Below, in pieces: positions 23,145 through 33,600 of a stretch of DNA of 64,000 bases. Position numbers and translations under genes: made by a program. Source of the stretch: Branchiostoma floridae (taxonomy: Eukaryota > Chordata > Leptocardii > Amphioxiformes > Branchiostomatidae). Each line of letters opens with the position of its first letter. The first letter of the stretch is position 1. The stretch lies in NCBI RefSeq assembly GCF_000003815.2, contig NC_049985.1, positions 4,396,267 to 4,460,266 of the forward strand, in the 5' to 3' direction. The notes below the pieces were generated by a model. It worked only from the letters and a program-made list of their open reading frames with translations. It did no database searches and had not been told where the DNA came from.

Positions 23145-24556
23145 CTTCACCATCTTTGTCTCCACTGTCATGTTTTGCTCGGTTTCTTCGAAATAGAATT
23201 CTTCTTCCTTCGCTTCATCGGCGACACACCTTGATCGAAATAGGTTATGTATCATTTAGCACATGTTGGAACTGTTCTACTTCATCATATTGTAAACTCT
23301 GTCTCATCGCAGTTGGAAGCTACCAACAATTGTACATGTATCGGTCAGCGTTTAAGTAAACATTTAATAAAACGCCACCATTCTGTGCTCGAGAGGCATG
23401 CTAAGGGAAAATTAAAACCTACGGATCATCTTGGTGGTCCTGAGACGGCGTAGGATCTCTGGCGATGTCTTCGTCGTCACTTTCACTTTTGGATTCTGGT
23501 GTTCCGTCCGTCTATGACATTGAATGAGCACAAGGTAAAGCAAAACGTCTCATTATACATAATCAACGCAATTCAGTGCCGTTTACGTTAAGTAACATGC
23601 TTGGGTTTGTGTATAGTAATACCATGACATGGCGGTGCATACTAAGTAATATGCTGTACATTTGAGATACAATTTTACATATACGTAAGGTATTGGAAAC
23701 CTTGAAGCTTTGTGGCTGAGTGCTGTACAATTTATATTCTACCTTCAAAAACAGGGAAGATTGAAAAATGAACTCAACTTTGTCATATTTGACAAGGTGA
23801 AGATACTGGATTTCGAACAGGATTAGTTTCTCAGGGGAATCAGAGAGGCTATCTATATTAGAGCCCATCAACCTTCCCTCAACCGAGATGGGGGCCAACA
23901 CCGACTTCCAAGCACCTTTGCCCCTTTGCTGACGTCACACTTCCGGTCTGGTTGTGTGACGTAGGATTTGGGTCATTACAACTTGATAAAGATCAGAGGA
24001 CTCATCGAAAGCTTGTTGGTAAGCGCTTTATTTTTTTTGTGTGTACGTTTATAAAGTTTAAAATTGTATCATAAAAAAAACATTTCTTACTTGGTGTTCC
24101 TGACAGTCCTGCCATGCGGAGTAGTCTTGCCACATGAACGAGCTCTTGGCGCGTGGGCACGAGCGGGGCGCCTTGTGACGAAAATTACATGTTGTCAAAG
24201 CTTTTCAAACTCGACAACGGGAAGTAGATTACACACTGTACCAACAAGCTGAAACAAATCTTTATCACATGTGATGCAAGGCATAGCAGAAAAGGCATTT
24301 TAAGGAGGTATTTTGATAGCAAGGTCAATAGAAGAAATGTAAAAGCTAAAATTTGTTACGGTACATTGCTAATGTCTCCTTGTTCCGATGTTGCCCTAGA
24401 CTTGTGTGTAGGCTTACGCCGCCTGCCCCGTTTCCGTCCAGCCGAGTCCTTCCGAGGAATCAGGTGGTCGCAACGGGTGGTCCAGGCTGTTTTAGTCGGG
24501 CCGTGAGTCAACCTGCCCCGAATGAGCAGCTCGCTGCGGCACGGTGAGGACGACAT
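23145..24556 (-). CDS. Tentative small multi-exon gene, frame uncertain
   Basis: Four minus-strand blocks have good splice sites: 24556 (ATG) to 24418 or to about 24359, 24171-24091, 23511-23423 and 23229-23145. Two phase-consistent readings exist. Reading 1 (exons 2-4, phases 0, 2, 0) is acidic: SSFMWQDYSAWQDCQEHQ, then TPESKSESDDEDIARDP, then ADEAKEEEFYFEETEQ. It stays open at the last donor, so it could continue into the gap at 22942. Reading 2 joins all four exons in phase 2 after MSSSPCRSELLIRGRLTHG. It is strongly basic and ends KKNSISKKPSKT-stop. I recognise neither. The acidic reading looks more like ordinary protein, but I cannot connect it to the exon-1 ATG. The first exon ORF contains a basic stretch, RKRGRRRK. 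Confidence 0.35.
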
Positions 24557-24818
24557 TGCTCTGTACAGTGAAGCAAGAAGTACGTAAAACGGAGCGAAAA
24601 TAAGAAAAATGTTATAATGTTGGAAAATGTTGCTTGTCAAAAAGCGCACAGTCTCTATGTACAACATTGACATTGTCAACAGAGGAATTCTATACACACT
24701 CAATCGCAACGTTTCCAAACTGGCGAAGTGTCGGCCCAGGCACATTTGTCGTATGACACGTACTGAAGTAAATAAAACATTTTGTGATGGAACTTCATCA
24801 GTGTTTGTAGTCATCATA

Positions 24819-25074
24819 ATACAATGCTCAACTTTCTTCCAACACAAAGTTATACACGGGTCAAATTTTCAACGACCACACGGTCGCCCTCTGCAGGATC
24901 AATATACTAGTTACGCCGGTGTAATTTTTCCGACTACTATTAAATTTATATCTACGCGACTCTCTGCTTGGAGAGTATCAATAATGTATTGATCTGAAGA
25001 AGGCGACAGTAGTCGTTGAAAATTTGACCCGTGTATAACTTGTCTTTGTGTTGGAAGAAAGTTTAGCATTGTAC
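24819..25074. mobile_element. Palindromic element with arms of about 60 bp
   Basis: The left arm (tacaatgctcaactttcttc at 24819, then cacgggtcaaattttcaacg) is matched by its reverse complement at 25010-25074 (cgttgaaaatttgacccgtg ... gaagaaagtttagcattgta). About 130 bp of loop separates the arms. It is probably a MITE; no second copy was seen in the window. Confidence 0.65.
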
Positions 25075-25286
25075 TATAAAAACATTTTGGGATAGGAACC
25101 TTAATCCTAAGCTAACACCACAAGGCCGCCTTGCCAACACGTATCGACTGTGATCCGCAGCTACTCCATTGTGCAAGACTCAACTTGAAATACGTGAACG
25201 TCACAGGCTGCGTTTTTATAAAGGTATTTATGCCGTATGGGAATTAACTGCACCTTTTGATGCTTTATTTGTCCATAGGCTGACAC

Positions 25287-25485
25287 AGTCTCTACCAGAC
25301 TCCGGATCGCTGGAAAAAATCGTAGAAATGGAACAAATAGAGGAGTAAGCCGGTCAGAGGAATATAGCCGGCCAGGGAACAGCACGCGATCCGTAGATCT
25401 CAGGCTATAGTTCTCTAGCTGGCTTACTCCTCTATTTGTTCCATTTCTACGAGTTTTCCAGCGATCCGGAGTCTGGTAGAGACTA
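25287..25485. mobile_element. MITE, family A (copy 1)
   Basis: A nearly perfect palindrome with arms of about 80 bp. It starts agtctctaccagactccgg, passes ggaacaaatagaggagtaag, and returns in reverse to ccggagtctggtagagact. A second copy lies at 57531. Similar gctgaca sequences flank both sides here (gctgacac / gctgacat), possibly part of a target-site duplication. Confidence 0.75.
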
Positions 25486-25834
25486 TAGCTGACATACAAA
25501 AAAATTGTACTCAGCTAATCTTCCCCCAGCCAAAACATTCACACCGGAGATTAAGAAACACTCACCTGTGCTGCAGACCAGGAAACGAGGTCTGCATGTG
25601 TTGGTGTGAGCTTATGAGAAACACTGAAGTCAGGTAAACATGTCAAAGCTTTGTATTCCCTGATTAAAGTTTAACCGCGAAAGTGTTCGGTTGGTCGGCA
25701 GGCGTTTGGATAATGACGTGAACACCTTACTCGGACATACTGGGTTATTCCCCGATACCCGCACCCGCGGTCTAAAATTAGCACATGGAGTTCACGCCTG
25801 TCAACTAAAGATAATAATTATCGTTATCTCCATG

Positions 25835-26055
25835 AAAAATGGAGATATAATTTTGGTCTGTGTGCGTGTGTGTTCGTGTGTCCGTACTGTTGTAGTCAGC
25901 ATAACCTCTGGATGGGTTACAATAATATTTGGTATGTAGGTAGGCGTTGGAAAGCCAAAGTTCAGGATCGATTTTGGGCCCCCTGTTATGTGACCTTGGT
26001 ACTGCAGCAGAAATTCTGTTGTTTTTAATATCTTTTGACCTGGACGTGCCATGGT
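25835..26055 (+). repeat. Dispersed repeat, family F (copy 1)
   Basis: A GT-rich run is followed by gtcagcataacctctggatg, a ggtatgtaggtaggcg motif and gattttgggccccctgttatg. The same order occurs at 39945-40135 (accagcataacttgagaacg, gggtaggtcttgatgag, gattttgggcatcctag). The element type is unknown. Confidence 0.5.
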
Positions 26056-26744
26056 CTTGATTTCATGTCACTACAGGCTGCTCAAAACGTGGGTCAGACA
26101 TCATCCCAAATCTCAAGTGTAACAACGGCTAGTACCCTATCTGTGTGTTTGTCATATGTCCGTTTTCGGACAGGGAACGCAGTCTAAGACACGCCATTTT
26201 GTTGTTTTTCTTTGGGTAGGACGCCGAGGGAAAGTATGGTCACACACAAAGACACCAAAAACCACACACCACACAGAGGCACGGCACACAAGAGTTCTGA
26301 CTGCGTTCACGGCAGTTTATATCAAACAACCCACCTTTTATACACACAGTACAAGCTGGTCAAGCTAGGTTAAATAGTGCAATGCTTTTCCCCGAGGACA
26401 ATCGTCGCAAACTGCATGGGAGATTGCCTGCTGACGTTGTGAACGATGGTAAATACTTCTTCTGCAGTGCGTTATGCATACAGGACTGTTGTTTACACTA
26501 GTACATGTCTTTGAAGTGGTGGGCTTTGTTGTATGCCCTTAATAGATTCCTTTTGGATCATACTTTAACATCTTCCATCATATTCCAATTATGAAATCAC
26601 AGGTCAGAAAAATCCAACATAAGGCACTGTATCATTGCTTAGTGATCGCCATCTACGTGGAAAGGGGCCTTTGCTGTGGTTTTGACTTGCCACAGGCAGA
26701 CTGCAAGAATTCCTCCTGAAACATGTCCAGAATCCCACATAGAA

Positions 26745-27150
26745 CAACCCTTAATAATAGTAGATACTTGGGAAAATTAAGACACTGAGAACACGGTGGT
26801 GAAGGCTTGTCTGTTTCATATTGTATCTCCAAGACGTGTCTGAACTAAGTGATGAACTAGTAAGGGATGGGTTCCACCTTGCTTTGCTTTGCAGTGAGAG
26901 ATTGCACGCCTTTCGTAGTGTTGTTTGTTTAATGAGCCAAAGCCGTGTGTTGCTTGTAGCTTAGGCCCCCTTTCAACTCTTAGCAGCTACTTAGGAAAAA
27001 AATAAGACACTGAGACCGCGGTGGTGAGGGCTTGTCTGTTTCTTATTGTATGTGTGAACTAAACGATGTACTAGTAAGGGATGGGTCCACCAGCTATGCT
27101 TCAAGGTTTGTTTGCCCAAACCACATGTTGCATATAGCTTTGGCCCCCTT
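26745..27150 (-). pseudogene. Two broken tandem copies of the RPL21 last exon and 3' UTR
   Basis: Two upstream-related blocks (about 26764-26880 and 26990-27100) match the RPL21 terminal exon and 3' UTR at 27160-27300. Both carry gtaagggatggg(t)tccacc and the UTR segment (att)aagacac(t/c)gaga. The farther copy has TAG where RPL21 has the TAC of PYEF. The nearer one has lost a base in GTGGAACCC. The intervening tttgttt...ggccccctttcaac is repeated too. They lie downstream of the real polyadenylation signal, so they are probably inert. Confidence 0.75.
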
Positions 27151-27226
27151 TCAACACTTAGCACCTACCGGTACTAAGAAAAATTAAGACACCGAGACCA
27201 CAGTGGTGAAGGTTTGTCCTGTTTTT

Positions 27227-27232
27227 TTTATT
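27227..27232 (-). other. RPL21 polyadenylation signal
   Basis: AATAAA on the minus strand 22 nt after the RPL21 stop codon. This gives the very short 3' UTR usual for ribosomal protein genes. Confidence 0.7.
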
Positions 27233-27254
27233 GTATCTCCAAGACGTGAGTGAA

Positions 27255-29030
27255 CTAAGCGATGAACTCGTAAGGGATGGGTTCCACCAGCTGAGGCACG
27301 TTGTTCTTGCTGCTAACCATGTGGCCAGCGCGGGGTCCAACGGGCTGCAGGAAAACAACAACAACAACACAACAGTAAGGGTTAGATCCATAAATAGTTT
27401 CATCAAGGTAGTATGTCACTGAGTATTACAGAGACGCTTTTCTTTTCACAACGGTTACTTTATTTCCACGGATGTTTCTGGGACGGTATTTCAGCTTCCT
27501 CAAGGCAATTCTGACTGGTTCATATTTTACTGCTGCTTATACATGTAAGCCACATTGAAAAATTTCATAAAACAATCCCTGTATATATGCAAAATACTTC
27601 ACGTTTGTGACCGCATCTGTAAGCAGTACCACCTATAGGTGCAGTTCAAATTGAACCAGTCAGAATAGACTTTAGGAAGAGGATACACAGTAACCGGTGG
27701 TAATGAAGCAAGGGTTGTGAAAAAGACTCTTTGATTAGTAACGGTTTAAGTTCATCTGTAGAGCAGACCACCCTCTGATGACAGTCCACTGGCTTGTGAA
27801 TGTAATGCCCCTGACATACCTGCGATCCATGCTTTACACTGTTAACACTAGCCAGCTGTCAGCTAGTGAGTTACTCCCCCTCTTCTTGTTAGAGGGAAAG
27901 TAATCAACCAATCACAATGCATCTTTATTATAAGGAGTCACGTGATTGGCTGGCAACTATCCTTCCAAAAACAGGAAGTGTCTATAAAAACTTTACCACA
28001 ATAGAATCTGAAATGAGAAAATGACAGGGAATCTTCACCTCTCTCCTCAAGTTCTTGAAGACGCCAGTTTCTTTGCGCTGCTTCTTCAGATCATCGTTCT
28101 TCTTGACGCGCTTGAGGAAGTCTTCCCTGGAGCGGGAGTGCTTCACGTGCTCCACGCGGAGGTTGATGCGCTTCGGGATGATGCGGTTCCTGTCAAACAC
28201 GGGGAAGTAAAACTCAGAAAACTGTCCATCAACTGCCTTACTAGAAATCAAGTCACTATTCAAGAATAATGATGATCAAGCTCACAGCTCACTTCAAACC
28301 ATGTAGGAGCTTATTGCAAGATATGTCTTACCCTACTCTCTTGTTGACGATGACACCGACAGCATGGTTTGTGACGTTGAAGATGCGCCCGGTGCGGCCG
28401 TGGTAGGCCTTGTACGGCATGCCCTTCTGCACGGTGCCCGTGCCCTTGACGTCCACGATGTCACCGCGCTTGTAGACATGAAGGTAGGTGGACAGATGGA
28501 TGGGACCTAACATGGAGACACAGCATATCAGAACCGTTTACATCTGTAATGTTTAACTGCTGACTGTAAATGGTAAACCCTCACAGTTTTGTATTCCAAC
28601 ACAGCATATTATAACTTCCACTTCTGGCTGTAAATCCGACAGTTTTGTGTACCAAATGTGGCAACTGATGAACTTGGTAGGGAAGAATATTTTAGTAAGT
28701 ATGGCACATTGGACATGTTATAAGTTATCTAACTCTAAACAGACTTTTTTATATCTGTAAAGCAATCAAGTGACCCTACACCAGGAGAAGCACACTTGTG
28801 TAGATTCTTGTATTGTATTGTTCTTGTACATTGTTCAGACAGCAACAAAAAAACGGTAGCAATTATGAACCGCATCAGCGTTAACTAACATGAAGTGAGG
28901 CTGATGCTTATACATAAAGCTGATATCATCGTTATTATTAGTATCAAGTGACTAGATACTCACCACGTGCCCTGAATTTGCGGCTGAACATATACCGCGT
29001 ACCGCGGCGATAACCATGGCCGTTCGTCAT
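27255..29030 (-). CDS. RPL21: Large-subunit ribosomal protein L21 (eL21), complete, 160 aa
   Basis: Four coding exons on the minus strand: 29030-28964, 28506-28332, 28189-28039 and 27344-27255. They total 483 nt in consistent phase (1, 2, 0). The product begins [19 protein letters not shown] and continues with [37 protein letters not shown] and [18 protein letters not shown]. It ends [12 protein letters not shown]. This matches animal RPL21 closely and has the same length as the human protein. It is a structural component of the cytosolic 60S subunit. An acceptor 7 nt before the ATG shows that the 5' UTR is split, with a TOP-type exon near 29774-29804. It is head to head with the USP12/46 gene. 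Nothing in the CDS is damaged. Confidence 0.97.
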
Positions 29031-29773
29031 CTTTCAGCTGGAATGAGAAAATAATGTTTTTAGTAACTATACATGGATTGAAACAGTGGGAAAGATAATT
29101 TGTCAGTTTGTGTGCTATTTACTTTACTTCAAATGCAATTATGCATCAGTTCTACTAAGTAGCCTGCATGGCCTTAACTACAACATGTAGTGGTCTTTAG
29201 TACAGCTGCTTTTGAGTTTACACAAATTATATTATTTGAAATGATCGATAAGGTAACGTTACCTATCAAACACTTCATCTAGATGTAGCATCTCATTCTT
29301 TTATAATTTCTGTATATGTAACCAAGGAGGTTTTAGTTATTTAGCATAAAACCTCTTTGATGTAACGTTACTGTACTAAACTACAAACGATTTCCTAAAT
29401 TTCTACTAAGACTTTGTGACTTGATATAGCAAGTAGTAAGATAACCATATTGTTAACTTGTCTGTGGAAGCTAACGTGTACTTTATGTCTGAAAAATCAA
29501 AGGGACTGCTTTCCGTCAGAAGTTCTATTTCAAATTTGTACTACTCTAAACCGGCCACTAAACTAGATGCCTTCCATGTCAGTACATGCATGGCCGGCCA
29601 CCACATGGACAAAAGCGGTCTCTTTAATATAATGTTTATGGCAGTTCCTGGCAAAAATATTGGATTAGAGAGATCCTAGAGTCTCTTATCTTCAAAATCT
29701 ACGGCTTCAACAAGGCCAAAAAAGATAATAAGACGGATTTTAGTTATTTTTCTGGAGAGGCAACGACTCGTAC

Positions 29774-29804
29774 CTTTCTCAAGATGGCCGCCGTCAAAAA
29801 AGGA
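29774..29804 (-). promoter_or_regulatory. RPL21: RPL21 non-coding first exon with TOP and YY1 motifs
   Basis: On the minus strand the sequence cctttttt is followed by GACGGCGGCCATCTTG and a donor (AAAG then GTACGA) at 29774/29773. An oligopyrimidine start and a YY1 site (CCATCTT) within the first 30 nt are typical of translationally regulated ribosomal protein genes. The exact start site is inferred. Confidence 0.6.
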
Positions 29805-30670
29805 CGAGCATGCGGGTCACGTGATCAAGTTCCGTGCAGACTTCAATTTTCTGCCGAATTTTTAAGTTTATATAAGAAATTGATACATTAATAGATAATT
29901 TTATTTGGTTACAAAGAAATCTATCTTTGAATTATGGCTACAAATGGTGAAAGTAGAAAAAGTCGAACTAAAAGTTTTATTTCCGGTTCAGGTCAACTCA
30001 CTTACTGGTGTAAAACTAGCGCGCGATTTGAGATACGCTTTCACTTCCCTCCGACCACTCGAGGAAAGGGAGAGAAAAATTCCCATAATGTTTCTAGAGG
30101 AAAATAAACCAGATTGAATAAACTTTGTTTTAATTTTGGGGCACAATATACAAGTTTTGTTCTGGTATGATATCTAAAATCCCGATCATCCCGTTAAAGC
30201 AAGAAGGTCCTTGGTCAACGAAGGGGCTCGGTTTGGGGAAAACAAGGACGTTTTGTGCGCTTAAAAAAATGGTAAAAGCCTTATTGAATCAATCATTTAA
30301 GCGGCAAAGATTGAAATAGCAAACTCTCTCTTATTGACCCAAATACGGCGACAAAACTGTGTGCCGCCCACTTTTCTTCACTTCAGGAGCTTTGCAGGGC
30401 GCTACATTTATCAAGGCCCCTAAGCTACTTAAATTTTACAGAATTAGCAAAAATAAGCTATTATGATAACAATGCAACAAAACTTCTAAATGATAGAATA
30501 TTTTACCAAGGAGCTTTTAAAAATAAAACACCATGATTTAGGATTTTAATAATTTTACCATGAAGTGTATCTTTCAGAGATCACTCATCAGCGGAAAAAT
30601 ATCATTACCTTTGTAGTCTTGGTCTCACTAAGATGGCAGCCAGCCTGTGAGGTCCTGACGAACTGAAGAG
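29805..30670. promoter_or_regulatory. Divergent promoter region between RPL21 and USP12/46
   Basis: About 0.87 kb separates the RPL21 TOP exon from the USP12/46 start codon. A second YY1-like site (ctaagatggcagcc) lies near 30630, just before the USP ATG, and likely marks its first exon. No TATA box is obvious. Confidence 0.5.
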
Positions 30671-33600
30671 ATGCATTGCGTAGTCAACATGGTAAAAACT
30701 CTCTGTTTTCTTCTAACATCGGCACGGGAAAACTCTAGAATATCTGCACCAGTCTTTGGAACCTTCCAGTACTTTGTAGCGTCTTTTGTTGCTCTGTAAA
30801 GTCACGCACTTTCGTTTGACATGACAGGCCGAAAATGGTGGGAAAATGGGCACCTACTTATTCATTTCCTTGCATGGTTTATAATCGTGAGAAATTGACG
30901 TTTTGCAACGTCGAAATTTTGATGTTGATTTCATCTCAAAGTTAGCAAGCTTCATGAGGGATGCGAGTTGTGAATTTTCTGTGAGATATTCCGTCTGGTG
31001 GTTGAAATCCACAGTTGTTGTTTTGGGGGCGGACCGAAAATTTGGGGAGGGGGGCGGGCATATTTTTACAAGTTACGGTTTTATAAATACATTGTACAGC
31101 ACACCTGGACAAAACCGACATGTACAAATACGTTAAAAAAGCAGTTTATTTTGTGTGAATGATTGTTGTGGATGCTAATTTGTGATCTCATAAATCGATG
31201 TCATTAATGAAAAAAAAATACTGGCCCTGTCCTATTTGTAATTGTTAAATGTAGAAATTATAGGATGCTTTTACAACCATCTGACGTTAGATATGACATT
31301 AGAACACCACACTAAGCTAAATTATATCTATCAACTTCCTCAAGCTTGATTAAGGTAATAATAGTAACAGTCGTACATTCCAAATTATTTGTGAAATCAG
31401 CCACCTGTATTTTTTAAAACCAAATATGGTGCAAATGTCTTCATCTCCAAGCAGATCCTACGGTAGCCTAAGACAGTATCAAAAGCTGGCAGAGGAGTGA
31501 AGCCAGCCTAGAAGTGTGTATGGCTGGCTTAATTCCTTTGCCAGCTCTTGATACATTTATGATACTGTAGGATCTGCTTGGAAATTACAAATGTTTGTGA
31601 TCAATAACTGATCTTGTTTGTCTATCTGTCTGTAGGGAGCAAATGCGTCTCAGCTTGAGAAGGAGATTGGTTCGGATCAGTTCCCGGTGAATGAACACTA
31701 CTTCGGATTGGTAAATGTGAGTATGATCATATACATACATAGTTTCCTAATATGGCAAACTTACTAGTAGTCTCACTGTGTACTGTAACACAAATTCTGC
31801 TGTCTGGGGCTGTAACTAAATGCAGACTGGGTGTAACTAAATGCAGACTGAGGCCGGTTGGATGTTGGGCGGGCTGCTATAACTATAAGTTAGATTTAAT
31901 GATTTAGGCTATGGCAAGCTCATCACCCCACAAACATGTTCTCTTTCTTACTTCTATATTGTTTTAAATGCAAACGTTAAGTGTCTCAAACACCACCTAC
32001 TGCAAAATTAAGTGTCCATCAAGGATCTGTCCCTCTGTCATGGGACGGAAATTTGCTTGTTGGAATGGACAAAAATTTCACCCCTTCTATCCCGAAACTT
32101 TGAAATTCATGACATTAGAAACTGATGACAATGTATAGTTGTCAGCTTAGAAAAAGATTTAACAAAAATATTTGCTCCCAGGAAAAAGATTTTAACCTGG
32201 ACACAGCCCTATTCCTGCAAAGACAAAACCAAACAATATCCAGTAAACAATATTCAATGTTCCATCCTGTCCCCAGTTTGGGAACACGTGTTACTGTAAC
32301 TCAGTGCTCCAAGCGCTGTACTTCTGCCGGCCGTTCCGGGAGAAGGTTCTGCAGTACAAGGCCCAGCCCAAGAAGAAGGAGACGCTGCTCACCTGCCTGT
32401 CCGACCTCTTCCACTCCATCGCCACGCAGAAGAAGAAAGTCGGCGTCATCGCGCCCAAGAAGTTCATCGCAAGGTTGAGAAAAGAAAATGGTAAGACAAC
32501 AGAAGTGGGTCTACAGACCATGGCTTAATCTCTGTAACACAATCTCTCTAGATTTCTTCAACAAAGTCTTCTTCGTTACACAACCTTCTTTTAATGCTTC
32601 CGTAAATGTTTCGACAACCATCTGTCGCCTTCATCAGTACAAAATGATTTCTATTATAGCCAGGTATCCCTGCACTTTCTCCAGAGTTGGACTATGGGCC
32701 ATGGCTTTGTCTCTTATAGTTTAACACAAACTGTCTATATTTCTATGATAACTCGGTATCCATGCCCTTTTTAGCTGTGGTTCGCTTCTCACTACTTTTC
32801 AGAATAGTCTTGCATGGAACGCAAATAATTGTGGTGTGTTGTTTTTTCCTCCATACAGAGTTGTTTGACAACTACATGCAGCAAGATGCACATGAGTTCC
32901 TTAACTACCTACTCAACACAGTAGCGGATCTGCTACAAGGTAAGATATAAGAACAATTTCATTAATTCTGGTCTTGGTGTAGAGTACATGGGATCGAACC
33001 GTGGTGTACAGATCTATGGGAGTTAGTAGAACTATGGAACTTTGTCGTAGGGATCAGATTCCATGGATCTGTTGGTGGATGTAGTAGTAGACTAGTTTAT
33101 TTCCAAACTTGGATTGAAAGCTTATTTGCAGCCTAAGCTGAATTGCAAAGCTTTCCTATTACAAGAATGTGCCATTATCATTGATATATATTAAACATTG
33201 TCATACAACATAAAACAGTATTGTCCAACAGAAAATATTCTTATAGTATTAACTTATACAGCATACAAGTTAGAACTTAGATATTACTACACAGCATTAA
33301 GCATTATATGACTATAAACATTAAGCTTTGGTATTTAGTTGATCTTACTAGCATCAGCCCTAGACATAAAGGATTGCATTTGTCATTTTGGATGGTGAGA
33401 TAAAGCCAGTAGTCCCATGTATGAAGCAGCTTTAGGCGACAGCCTCAAAGTGTCAAACTTCTGATTCAGTCATGCTTTTAAGTACTATTGTCTTGTTTTC
33501 AACCAAGGATTGATGTGTTCAAATACTCGTTCCTTACTAGAACTATCACTTGGTGAAATGTGTTGCCATCAAGTACAGTGGCCGCATTCTCACTAAATAC

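Noticed and set aside
25560-25625. Possible 5' exon with donor CACAG then GTGAGTG on the minus strand
   Set aside because: The donor is good, but no acceptor or partner exon could be assigned, and the position relative to the tentative gene at 24556 is only suggestive.
28862-28945. Possible snoRNA or stem-loop in RPL21 intron 1 (gcatcagc ... gctgatgc hairpin, GATGATA and CTGA motifs, minus strand)
   Set aside because: Vertebrate RPL21 introns do host snoRNAs, but the C box is imperfect, there is no terminal stem next to the boxes, and no target antisense element could be checked.
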